64,000 bases of DNA from Loxodes magnus (lineage: Eukaryota; Ciliophora; Karyorelictea; Loxodida; Loxodidae): contig CAMPDV010000121.1 of assembly GCA_946699065.1 (NCBI GenBank), positions 62,001 to 126,000 on the forward strand, in the 5' to 3' direction. The position numbers and the translations under genes were made by a program. Positions 51,001 through 63,765 of this stretch are shown piece by piece. The notes beneath the pieces are model-generated. The model was not told where the DNA came from, ran no database searches, and worked only from the letters and a program-made list of their open reading frames with translations. Numbering within the stretch: the first letter of the stretch is position 1; every line of letters begins with the position of its first letter.

Positions 51001-54000
51001 ACTTCTTATGGAGGATTAGTATACTCTGAGTATTCTAATTTTACAGTTTAAAATTGTTATTTCTATTAGAGTTTTAGTAATAAGCATGGAGCTGTTATTT
51101 ACCTAAAAAATTCTAGCATGATTATGAGTAAAAGCGTGTTTGAGTAGTTTTATAATACTTCTATATCATTAGTTAATAACAGTAAACTTAATATAGATAA
51201 AGTAGAATTCATGTTTGGATATAGTGATAATGACTAAGGATCAGCAATCTACTCTCAAAACTCTTAGATGAACATGACTAATTGTAGGTGCAGATATCAA
51301 TAATCTAAATAAGGTTCTTGCTTATTAATATAAAATGACATTGTTTCATTTTGGTACTTTATAAGTAACTGTGTTTTCTAAAGCAACTAGGCATTTATTT
51401 AAGGAGGAGTTGGATTTACTTAAAATGCTAATCTACTATTTTATGAGAATAGATTTGAAGATAACAGTGTATTGCAATAAAAAGATCAAATTACTAAAGG
51501 AGGAGCTTTGAGGCTTACATGTGATAGGAGATAAAAATGTGACATTTAGATAGCTAAAAATATATTTATTAATAATACTGTATTAGGCTTTAAAAGCGAA
51601 GGAGGAGCTATTTCATTTTCAGGTACTTTACCTATTTTCACTCCAGATATCAAAAGTATAAATTTTAATTAGTTCTATATAAATAACTCAGCTTGCTATG
51701 GAAATGATATATCTGCTTTTCCTTACTAATTAGTCTTTCATTAAAATAACTAAAACCAATAAAGAGCTTTAGAAACTTAAAAACTGTAAGCATTGCCAGG
51801 ATTTCCATTAGAGGATTTTGGGTATAATATAGAAGATATGTTTGGATAAATAGTTAGAACTAACAATAAATCATATAGCTATATTCATTCAGATGAAGCT
51901 GATTTAACAGGATAAGTAACTATATTTGCTAAGATGGGAGTTTATTACTATTAAGGAATAACTATAAAAGTAAATCCAAAATAGAAATACCAAGTATAGT
52001 TCTTACTAGAAACAGATACATTCAATAAAGATTATTTACCTTCAGATAATAACATAACTAATTACTACAACTATTCAGTTTAAGTCTACCATTGTCTCCA
52101 AGGTTAAATGCTCTTTTACAATACGTAATGCCAAAACTGTCTTTATGGAAAATATTCCTTAAACAAAAGCGATACAAACTGCAAGGATTGTATGGAAGGA
52201 GCTCATTGTTGAGGAAGTGATCTTATTACGCCTAAAAGTGGCTATTGAAGAGAAAATTTTTAAGCTGAAATAGTTCATAAGTGTCCGAATTAAGAAGCTT
52301 GCTTAGGTACAACTTTAAAAGATAACTATATAAATGATTATCTTAATACAATAACTTCCGAAAAAAGAAAAAAAATGAGAGATATAATAATTTGATAAGG
52401 TAGATGCCTAACAGGCTATAAAGGTATACTGTGTGATGTTTGTGAAATGAATTGAGCAAAAGATACAAAAAACAAATGTCAAAAATGCATTAACTAAAAG
52501 AAGGCTATCATATTAGCTTCTTTATTTTTAATAATTTTTACTGCCTTCCTTATTATATTAGCAGCGTATTCACTGAAATAAGCAAAAAAGAAAGATTCTT
52601 ATTATGGTATTTATTTCAAAATACTAACAAACTATATGCAGTTTTCTGTTTTAATTTAGAATTTTAAATTTGATTGGCCTTAGTCAATGAGCAGCTTATT
52701 TTAAATAAACTAAGGCTATAACCAAGTAACATCTAATATCTTTAAAATGGATTGTCTTTTCTAAGGAGGTGAAAAGAGATATTACTCTTAATTAATGATT
52801 TATCTATTTTGCCCTTTAGCTATTTTTATTTCTACATTCTTGATATAAATAATATGAGCTTTATTAAGTAGAAGAAGATTCAACAAGTCAGCTTTTATTA
52901 CTTTCTTAAGTGTTTCATATTTCTAGATCTACACTAGCGTTATTCAAAATATTTTAAGCAGCTTTAGTTGTTACAGCATTTCAAGCCACTTATTTGTTCT
53001 AAATTCTTATACTGATATTGAATGCTGAAAAGGCTAGCATCTTTATTTTGTCCTTGCATTAGCCCTTCCAGGACTATTAATTTATGCCTTTTTTATTCCT
53101 TTGATTATAAATGTTTACTTATATAGGAATAGATAGAAATTTAAGTCTTACTACTTAAAGTCTTAATTTGGCTTTTTGATAATAGGTTATAAAGATGAAT
53201 TCTACTACTGGGAGTTTGTAAAGATTTATGAAAAGTTTGGAATTTCCTTGATTTTTATATTTCTATAGAAGACTACTATGATATTCTAGTTCTAGTGCTT
53301 AACTTTAATTCTAATAATCTGTATTTTACTCTAAATAAAATGCAAGCCTTTTATAAAGAAAGAACTAAATGAATTAGAATTGCAATACTTGTTTATTTCA
53401 GCTTTTACTATTTATATAGGAAGTTATTTCGAATCTGGCTAGAGATATTTAGCTATAGACATAATAGCTTTAATTATGCTTGCCTTATCTAATGGATATT
53501 TTATAACCTTTTGGATATATTAAATCATTATTCTATATGGAACTGAAGTATAAATCAAGTCTTTAAAATGGTACTTTCTTCTATAATGCTTAAAAAGAAA
53601 AATTAATTTGATAGAAATAGCTGAATAGTGACAAAAAGAATAAGTGTCTTTGAAGTAAAGTTAATGCAAACTAATTAGGAAAATTAGATTAATTCTCAGT
53701 CAAGAAAGTCTAGAAGACTAGTAAGAAGAACATTCTTATGATTTAAATTAAGAAAATAAGCATACCAAGAAACAATTCTTGGCATATTATTTGCAAGAAG
53801 TAAAGATGCTTAAGTAAATAGAATGGTGTCTTTTATTTAATAGTAGCTTAATCGATCTTTATAACTAGGTTTCTTTAAACTAGTAGTTAACTTAAAGAGA
53901 GTACTGAAATAGAAGAATCAACTTATTTTTAAAAAATTGCTATGAAAATTTAAATAATTAGTAGGATATAACTATTAAAGAAGAGCATATAGAAGATAGT

Positions 54001-54561
54001 CATAGTGAAGGAGTCTGAAGGATAAATTAAAGCTAATAAAATGATGAAAATGAGTAATTAGATAATACTCTTATTACTTTAGATTAATATAGTGAAGCTA
54101 ATAAATAGAAAATTTTGAATTAGTTAATGAATTTGAGGCTTATGTAATTAGAAAAGGTTAATAAGCTTGATAACTAATTAATAAGTCAATAAAAATTATC
54201 TGCTCTTTGTAAACTAAATGCTTCTAGTTTTACTGACTAAGAGAGTAGAAATATAACGTAATGAGAAGATTATATAGATTATACGTAAGAACAATGAAGC
54301 ATTTTATCCAAAAATGAAAACAATGAAGTTCTCTTGAGTGATAATGGAGAAAAAGAAACAGAGGGAAAAAATTATCAAACCTAAAAAAGAAACGAACAGA
54401 GAAATTAACTAAAATAGCCTTAACTTTATAATACTGATAATTCTTATAATAATCATTAAATCATAGCTTTAAAAACTCTATATTTCTATTTATTTACACT
54501 ATTTTCTATTAATCTTGCTAGTGAAAATTATTAAAATAATATCTTGAGAATATTAAATTGA
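48050..54561 (+). pseudogene. Giant beta-helix surface membrane protein, gene 3 (one frame change relative to gene 1)
   Basis: It has the same leader as gene 1 (MEKRIQIAIFTSIALIIFIS), the Cys patch, beta-helix rungs, a Cys-rich segment, membrane spans and the tail Ile-Glu-Trp motif. The frame from the ATG at 48050 leads into the wrong frame because the T-run at about 48763-48768 is one base shorter than in gene 1 (attattttag against attacttttag). After that the correct frame runs without net change to the tail. So it is either a recent pseudogene or a one-base error in the sequence. Bases 50617-52304 form the core shared with genes 1 and 2; downstream it diverges from both. The tail ends near a TGA at 54559-54561, but the frame stays coding-like beyond it, so the stop is uncertain. 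Confidence 0.8.
50617..52304 (+). repeat. 1.69 kb core nearly identical in genes 1, 2 and 3
   Basis: Matches 20718-22405 of gene 2 with exactly the same length, and about 3194-1507 of gene 1 on the other strand, with only scattered substitutions. It covers the last beta-helix rungs and most of the Cys-rich segment. Both edges are sharp: outside them gene 2 and gene 3 differ strongly. Confidence 0.9.
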
Positions 54562-55250
54562 GAACAATATTTGTAAATGCATATTCAGCATATTAAATTG
54601 ATATCTACATATATAAGAAAAAGTATAATCGATTCAGAATGATAAATGCTATCTGATGAAGGTAACGATTTAAATTATCGAACAATATTTATCAATTACA
54701 AACTTTCTGTGAGAAATTAGTTAGATATTGGCATTAGTAATTAATATTGAAATATGTTGCTAGACTAATTAACTTTATATATAAGCTATTTGCTTCAAGA
54801 TTCTACTAACTTTAAATGTAAAGATAAGATAAAAATAAATTAGTAGATGAAGACAAAACTTCTAAAGGGATAATTAATATGAAATATTCTATATATATCT
54901 ACTCTATACTGTTTAGGAAGTGTAACTCTTGAATTATTGATTTAATATCTCTAACATATTATATCATTCTAGCATTCTAATATAAATATACATTTAATAC
55001 GAGTTAAAACTATTTCCTATTATATAAAAATATTTGATATGTATTAGTAAAATAGATGCTAAGGATATTCTTTTTGCATCAAATATATTAAGCTATAATA
55101 TATTTATAGCATTAGCGTAAAGGATCTCTGTTAAGAAGCAACAATACCTTGATTTTTTGTAAATTACGCATTAAAATAAATTCTTTTAGTGTTAAGTTAG
55201 AAACTTGTGATATAACTAAATCTCCATAATCTTAAAAAAAGCTGAAGAAC
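54562..55250 (+). other. Coding-like stretch of unknown identity after gene 3
   Basis: In the same frame as the gene 3 tail, about 230 codons look protein-like, with G at first codon positions and motifs such as DIGISNQYWNMLLDQLTLYIS and LIWNILYISTLYCLGSVTLE. It could be a C-terminal extension of gene 3, if the TGA at 54559 is Trp, or a separate gene. No family recognised. Confidence 0.35.
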
Positions 55251-55514
55251 TAGTTAAATTATTTATAGTAGTTGAAGATAGAGAGCTTAGTTTAAAAATC
55301 TATTAAATTCTTAGCTTTTTTATAGCTGAATAGTTATAAAGAAAGCTTTAGGTTTCAATATGAAATAAACTCTAGTGAAAGCAAGAATCAATAAATAGAT
55401 TAAAAAAAATAAGCTTATAATGGGTTAGATATATATTAATTGCTAATGAAACTAATTTAAAAAGAAATATGAACAAGGAATTTAAATAAAACTCTTAAAT
55501 TTGCTATTAAATAC

Positions 55515-56650
55515 TTATAAAAACTCTCTAAGTTCAAGATAAATTTTTTTTAAAGGTAAAAAAATTGAAATATTAAATATTAGAAAAATAAAAAAACGGA
55601 AACATTCATTTATCATTGCATCATTTAAAATAGTTTGAGAAATCTTCATAACTTCTTTTATTGAATCCTCTAAGTATATGAACCCTTCATTTTTTGCTTT
55701 ATTTTTAAATAGAAACATTTTAATACTTAGAAATTTTAGAACTAGCAAAATGGAATAGCCTCCGTAGCATAAGTTAAATCAACTATAATAATAATTGAGA
55801 TCACTATTTTAAAAATCTACCATTCGATGAATTATCGATTTTAGATTTAAGAAATTTTTTAGTTGATTAAAAATATCATCAACCTTTCTATGATGCAAAG
55901 TCTTTTAAATATAAGAAAATTAATACTAAGAATGCTTAGTCAAAAAAGAAGACTTATTTCTTCATTCTAAACTTATTTTCTAGGATAACATGCTTAAAAA
56001 ATTAAAAGCTATTGAAATTTTATTATATTAGAACTATAAAAAGTTAAAAACATTAATTTTAAGATTTTATTTTTTGAATCTTTTACCAGTAGAATGTGTA
56101 TATAGCTTATGTATTTTATGCTTAATTATTAATAAATAGGTATTTATATATTAATTAACTTTAGCACTATACAAATAAGCTTTACTTCTTATTAATTTCT
56201 CTTTTATCAATAATTTTAAAGAATACCATATTGCATACTGTATTGATATAATAGAATAAAGAACTCTTTCTTCTACCGCTTTATTTGCTTATGAATAAGT
56301 TTGAGATTCTAGATAATTGAGAATTGACTAAATAAGATCAATCTTCACTACCTGTAGCTTGATTTATAAACATTTTAGTGAATTTTATTTTTTCTATTTC
56401 AGAATTTTTCAAAGAAGCTGCTGCTCAATTATATATTTTCCAAAATTGAAAGCCTCAAAACTAAGAAATGCTTAATACTTTTAAGCAATAAAAAATACTT
56501 TAATCCCCTATGCAAACTTTAATAGCATAAGCACGTTCTATAATAATTTCTTGACTTATCTAGATCATAACTCCTCCATTATCCCTTTATTCTCTTCTTC
56601 TAAAATTTTAAATTAAAGAAGTATTTAAATTTAGTAACTAAGAACTTCCT
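55515..56650 (-). pseudogene. Relic of a beta-helix surface-protein gene
   Basis: On the minus strand the segment FLFKNKAKNEGFIYLEDSI (about 55.7 kb) matches the family rung pattern K-N-x-A-x-x-G-G-F-x-Y-L-x-x-S. A second stretch near 56.58 kb gives NGGVMIQISQEIII, and another near 56.3 kb gives NSQLSRISNLFISK, both rung-like. Frames are inconsistent and no start or membrane module is seen, so this is a decayed fifth copy or a fragment. Confidence 0.4.
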
Positions 56651-57542
56651 ACAGCCTATAAACCCTATCTATTAGATTTAGAGAAGTTTCTCTATATTTG
56701 CATTTGATTTATTCTAAATTCTTCCATTTCACCTAATATAAAAATAAGCACTCATTAATCAAAAAATTATTGAATCTTCATATTAGCTGGTCACTGCTAA
56801 TTATAGCTTAATATCTGATGTAAGGGATTATTTTAAAAAAAGGTTATGCAACTTTTTTTTAATTTGCTTTATAAAAGAACACTAAAGCATAATAATATTG
56901 GGCAATAATAGTGAGATTTATTTTAATTTATATAGTTTATTTAAAATGGTTAAGAAGAGCTTTTAGTTTCTATTTTTATCTCAAGAAAGTATAAATCTTC
57001 TATCTTTATATCGCTAACTTATTTTAGTAAAAAGTTCTAGATTTAAGAAAAAAGATATTATACATTAATTTTGTCTACAATTCATTTAGATAAAGAGGTA
57101 AAAGATTCAAGATTGATAATAGTTCATTAATGAGTTGGATAAAAGTACTAGCATAAATACAAAACAGTATAATACTAAAAGAGCTAATATGCTCTTTTGT
57201 TAATAAATAGCATTTAGTTAATCTTAACCTTGCTTCACTCATAAAAAGTGTTTTAAACTAGCATCAAAATAGTAATAATAACTATTAAAAAGCTAATATT
57301 AGGAATGAGTTGATTGATCTTTAAACTAGAATTAAAACTAAAATGAGTATTAATACTAATCTCAATGCTGTTTCTATAAGAAAGATTAAAGCCAAAAATC
57401 TAGAAATTTAAAGAAGTATTATAATAAGCTTTAATTCAAAGCAATACTTAAAAGAATACTATGATAGATAATAGAATTTATTATTAAGCAACATTTTAAA
57501 AGATTAAATTGACTTAAAATTTAATTTTAAGGTTGTCTAAAA
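56651..57542. other. AT-rich spacer
   Basis: Nothing recognised between the surface-gene relic and IP3R-like copy B. Confidence 0.45.
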
Positions 57543-60500
57543 TATCTAAAGCAAAGAAAACATTTTTCTTCTTTTATTGAATTTCTATTTCAGGTATTTC
57601 CTTCACTATCTACTTATTAAGAGGATTTTCATCTTCCTTAAATTTTCTTAACAAAAAATAAATAAAAAAGCCAGTTTCCATAATTGTGATATCCTTTTTC
57701 ATTAATTTCTCTTTTTCTTCTGTATTTAAATCTTTCTTCCCATCATCATCCTCGTTTTATTATTCCTTTGAGGTTGAATTCTCGTTAATTCCTTGACTAT
57801 CTAACTCATTTTTTTACTACAAAAATTAGAAGTTTTAATGGATATTTACTAAATTAGCCTTAAGAATTTCTAAAGGAAAAGCTCTTATCATTTTAGCTAA
57901 TATATACTATCATTTACTTCTTCAAGTAAGCTTAAAACTGTAATTAAGCAAGCATGCTTTATTTGAGCTAAACTTTTACCACTAATGTATTAACTTTCGT
58001 CACCAATTTGTTTTTTTTTAATTATACATAGAAAAGGTTTTAGGTAAGTTTCGCTTCTTCAAATAATTTTAGTGGTTTGTCTTCGTAATCATTAAACCTA
58101 AGAATAGAAGAAGCAATTTCTAAGAATTTACTATCAACTAAGGCAATCTAGTTATCATAACAAGGTCCTTATATGAATTCAGTTAATGAACTATAGCATT
58201 GCATTATTTGGGAACATCTAATTTCCCACATTGATTTTTGCTATTCTGATAATTACTAACACATTGGGAAACTAAATCGTAGTTTCTTCTTGAATTTTCT
58301 TAATTTCGAATACAATTTTACAGAGCTACATTATGATTTTCACAAAGTTATTAGAGTAACTGAAGAGTTAATGTCGCTTTATCTCTTTACATTTTAAATA
58401 TTTAGATGGTTTCTCTTTATGGAAGAGCTTCGCTTTCTTTTAGCAATTAAATTTTTTCTTATAAAATATTACTTAACTTATGAAAGAAGATCTCTGAATT
58501 ATACTCTGTCATAAAATAGCTTAAAAACGAATTTTAAGTGTCATGTTTCCTTTCTTAAGCATCTTTTAACTAAAATATAGCAATTCAACGAAAATGTCTT
58601 CATCAAGATTAACATCGCACAAGTGATAAAGCTACTTTCGAAGCATTTAATTTATTTAAAATATCTTAATTAGCAGTTTAAATTAATTCTTCGTTTTCAT
58701 CATCATAAATAAAGTTACCTAGCGGTCTAATAACTTCTATTATAGTTTGCTCTTCATTTTTATTTTTATTTCCAAAATAAACGAATGTAATTAACTTTTA
58801 AGCAATATTTTAGAAGGTTATAACTTTAATATTCAAATGCTCAACTTCTAAAAACGCTTACTTCAAAGCGGCAGCTTCTTAATATATAGTTTGCTTGACT
58901 TTTTATTTGTTCTCAATTGAGTTTATGAACAAATCTCATTTATTTTATAACGATTAATTTTCTTCTCATTATGGTTTTTATTTAAAATGAGTTAGTTTTC
59001 TACTTTTCTTTAATAGATTTAATGGATTTAATAATTCTTCCTCCTAATTAATTGAATTAGATTATTAAATGTTGTACTACTAGCAGAAATTATCCAATAA
59101 TGTCAATAAATCTTCAGATATTTCGTTACTTTCTATTTTATAAAAGTTATCTTTTATCTTTTAAATGAAATTCGTTTTTGCTTGTAGTTTTTAAACGTCT
59201 AAAAACTTAGCTACAAGATTTTTTGCTTATTTATAATATTACTGAACTAATTAGCAAATATATATCATGTATATGCAAAATTCTTGCATTATGGATTCAT
59301 GATTTGCTAGATGCTCTGCTTCTTTGTTAAATAAATCAATTAAATCAAAATTTTAATACATTTCTTCTTTAGTATTTTTTGATATTAAATACACCTCATA
59401 AAAAAATCTTGCAAGCTATATTTTCAAGGCTCCAATATTGTATTCAACTGATTCTTTAATCTGCACATACTACAAAAAGGCATCATTTTAGTTAAGTATA
59501 TATATTATTGAGGAAAAAGAAATTATTTTTTGGCACTTAACTTCATTAAGATAAATCCTTTTTTCTCCTTATATGCATAGAGTTAAAATCTCAATTAATT
59601 AAGCATGATAGTAATAAGGTTCATCTCTATAATTAATGGCCTTTCATTAAGGATTATTATTTACCTTGAAATCAAAAACATTCTTATCTTCTATTGAATT
59701 TTCTTAAATATATAATATAAACGATTTTCACTGAGGATTGCACAAAACTTTCAGGATAAGATTCTACATTTCTAGTAGTAGCTATTTCTAGTTTATCATG
59801 ATAGATTTGAAGAATTATAAATACTCAACCTTTTTCTTCCTTCTATATCAGGATACAAAATTACTCTAATTATCCCAATGTAACAGTTTTAATAAGTTTG
59901 GGATTATCACGGTAAATTTCGCAGATAAGCTAAACTTAATATGGATCATCATGGAAGTTTTGCATGAATATATGCATATATTTGAACATCTTTTTCTGGT
60001 TATCTTCATTATTCAAAGCAATAATAGTTAAAACGTCGTAGCATTTCATAAAGAAATTTTTAATTTTTCTAATGTACTTTTCCTTTGTTTGGCTCTATTC
60101 TCTAAATACAAGCTCTATAATATGAGACCCATAATTTATAATATTGACTAAAAGATCTATAAATCCTAAGTTTTTAAGTATTTTCTGCTCCAATTGCAAT
60201 TATTTTAGTTACTTTTCTTACTCTTGCTCATTTTTTTATTCTTTATTGACAGATAAGATATCTTCCAATCTCTAAATTAGAACAAGAGTTTCTTCAAACT
60301 TTTATTTATTAGTATGTATTTAATATTTGCTAGCTGATCAGTAGTTAAGTCAAATTTCTATCTACTCTCGCATATTAACTAAGTTTTATGTAAATATCAT
60401 CTTTAAGTTATTTATATATTTCTACGTCTTATTTTTCAAAAAGTAATTAAGTTTTACATAATGAACTTATTAGATCACTTCTTTGGGTAAATAGACTAAC

Positions 60501-61960
60501 TATCATCATCATCACTTTATTTTATAAACTTGGCATTTTCGTATCTCAAAAAACTTTAATAAGACGAGTCAATACTGACATTTAAGTTTCTCTTTAACAA
60601 AGCCTCTGATCAAAATCAAAAAATTCAGATTCGAACTCTATAAACTTAATCCATTTAGAATCTTCGAAGTTTTAGTCTTGATTATTCCTTTTGAAAATTT
60701 GGATTCTTTAGTTTAAAAATTTTCCAGCTTTTTTGCCAAAAATTTAAATATGCTTCCGTATATCTTCCAGAACATTCTTACTTCTTCTCTATTAAGGTAA
60801 TCCATTCTTCATTATAGGTGGAAGAATTTCTTCTATTTCTAAGTTTTAAAGATCTATTAGTGTATCTTTTTTCTTTCAGAATTCAATAGCGTTACTGATC
60901 AAAAAATCTTGTCTCCTTCTCATGGCAGATTTTAATATATTACAAATTTCTAGTTTTATCAGCATTTCAAAATTTTGGTGTTTAACTTATTGGAACTAAG
61001 AATATGTATTTTAAAAGTTATTGCTTAAATTTTGGAGATTTATACAATCCTTATAAACAAAATCATTAAGCATATAATGATCATCAGGTTGCTGAATTAC
61101 CTATTTTATAAACAAGCTGTTATCTACTATGGCTCTTTAATCTTATTATCTTACTTTGAAACTTTTGTTTCTGTGTGTTATCCTAAAAGTTAAGAGGCTT
61201 AGAGTCTTTAAAATTTTACGTTTATTGCTAAGTTTAGTTTAAGAATCATCTTATTCCTACTATTATATAGATAATTCTAGTAAGGGGAAAACAGCTTAAA
61301 TAAGCTTAGTTATATCATTTAATGTTGATTTTAATTTTTGTCTTGATAGTTAAATTATATTCCTTTGATATCAGTATCAATTAACTTGAATTATGCCATT
61401 TTATAAGCCATCACTATTATATCAAAAGTAAGCCATGATCAATCAGGCTTTTTTTGGGATATTTCTTCTTACTTTATCTCTTTTTTGATTGTTTTCTTTT
61501 TCTTGATTCTTTTTAAAATTAACTTAAGATATTATATTTTGATATTTTTTGATCTTCAGGAACAATCATTTCTTCTTCCTCTTCTTTTCTGTATTATGAA
61601 ATTAGGTATTTATGAATTTGTCCTATAGTTCTTAGTTTCTTATACAGAATCTGGTTAATTTGAAAGAAATAAAATCTCGGAATTAAACAAAAGGTCTGCA
61701 TATTCTAAATAAATATCTAATTTAATCATTTTCTTACTCTTTTACTCTTTTCTTGAAGAGCGACTTTATTGAAAAAATGTAATTTATCTAAAGAAGGACT
61801 AAGACAATGGAGAAGAATTTGAATAGTTGCTACATTATTAATATTTTTTCCCTTTAAATTTTACTTATAGGAATAGATTATCCAAACAGGAGTTTTTTTT
61901 GTAATTAATTTAGATTTTTAGTCTCTTAATTTCTCAGAAATTAGTGATTTCCATTAAGCA
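57543..61960 (-). pseudogene. IP3 receptor / ryanodine receptor-like copy B, middle region only
   Basis: The minus strand aligns with copy A over most of A 41.6-45.88 kb. Examples are MIKLDIYLEYADLLFNSE (starting at 61729) against MIKLDFQQEYLDQLFNSE, and KEDENPLNKQIVKEIPEIEIQ (about 57.6 kb) with one substitution. Similarity ends sharply at 57543, about 80 codons before the point where A is cut, so this copy also lacks the channel pore. At the 5' side similarity fades near 61.96 kb, and no ligand-binding or MIR region was found. The frame at the two ends differs, showing at least one net indel. It diverges from A at many positions, so it is an older copy. It is either a broken gene or part of one split by rearrangement. 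Confidence 0.7.
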
Positions 61961-63735
61961 TCTTATTTTTACTTAAATTCTATTACTATCATTTAACCTC
62001 AGATTTTCAAGTTCAGTTCATTTTACGATTAAGATTGAAAGCTTAGAAAAAGATGAATATTCTTTCTTCATCCATTTGATTACATTTTTATGAGTTCACT
62101 AATTTAACACTTTCTTGAGACTATCTTTTTATATCCGAACTCACTGTTTCTTCTTAGAAGATTAGATATACTAGGTTATAAACTCGAGGATTATATTGCT
62201 ATTGATTTAGTTAACAATCTTAGATATTTTTCCCTTTACAATCTCAAAGATAATGAATCTAAACTTAAATTTAAACCGATTATTGCCTTAATTCCAATCA
62301 AATAAGAATAGGACTTCTTTTGACATAATTTAATTCAAAGCTGAATTTCAAGAAGCTTATTTTATAATGTGATATATAACTGGATCGTATTATAACTGAG
62401 ACACTTTCTTTTATTTTTTCCTTTAATTTCTTCCACTAACCTTATAAATGAATCCACACTCTATAAATATCTTCTATTCTAATTATCTATTTAAATAGAA
62501 ACCAATCTTCTTTGATTTAATTAAAGTTTTTAACAAATTACTTCTGAAAAATACTTTTTATATGGTTAATTTTATATTTTTGAACCTAATTCCTTGAGAC
62601 TTTCCTTATCTATCAAATTTTAAATTTATAAAAAGCTGGCTTTAAACATTTAAAGTACTAATTATTTAATTTAAGAAGTAAACTTTTACTATAATTTTAA
62701 AATATCTTTTCCTTTTCCTTTTTCATTTTAAATAAAGAAAAATATTCTAAAGAATCTATCTATTAGTTTGTCTTTATTCAAGCTTGAGTATTTTCTTCAT
62801 TTTGAATGTAGAAATAAATATAATTAATTATATATATATCAAATATTTTACTTAGATATAGTTAGCTCATAAAATTTATTTTCCTTTACTTTTCATTTTT
62901 CTTTTGTATAGAATCAGCAAATTATTTTAATTTAGATACCTACAATTAAATAACTTAAGAAGACAAGCTAATATAGTTATCTTTGCTTCTCATTCTTGTT
63001 TCCTTTATTTCTATTTTATTAATTTTCTAAGTCAAATTGAAATTAGGAATTATATACTAAAAGCTAAAATTACTTTAATACATTTAAGTTATAATCGCTT
63101 ATGATAATTTGCTAAATTAATGCTTGGCATTAAAATATTTTATCAATGCTCTTTAGATTTTTCTTAATTTAATACCTTAGTATTAATAATTAGGAGGCAT
63201 TGATAGAAAAGAATCAGACTGAGTTTACTATATAGTGCTAGGTAGTAGAAATATTAGTTAACATTAAAATGATAAAATCTATTCCTGCTTTAAATACCTA
63301 AATTAGATCAATTTTTCCCTTTACTAATAAAGAATTTTCCATTTAGGTGAGTTTTGGTACTTATCTTCCAAGTTTTTTATACTAAAGCTATTTTTCTATA
63401 TTTTGTAATTTTGAGTCATTTTAAACTTGATTTATCTCATCACCAAAGATTTAATTATTTAGACCAGGAAATGTTTTAATCTGATTGAGCACTTTCGATT
63501 TTAAAGCATAGTACTATAAGGAAATGAAAGATACGCATGTATTAATAGTGCATCTATATAAATTCTAAGTCTAAAAGCAAAGTATTGAATATTAAATTTC
63601 TTATTACTATAAGCTTATTAGCTTATTACTAAACTACTACCTTATAATACTTTAGTCTCCCTTTATCTTCTCTTCGCTTTCTTTTGATTCTTTACTGTCC
63701 TTTTAATCCTTTGCCGCTTTTTTAGATTTTAATAG
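61961..63735. other. AT-rich spacer
   Basis: No recognisable gene. The minus strand up to about 62.6 kb contains Ser/Lys-rich coding-like patches that could be the missing upstream part of IP3R-like copy B, but they do not align with copy A by eye. Confidence 0.4.
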
Positions 63736-63765
63736 GTGAAGAAAGTTGATGATAAGTTTAAAAAA

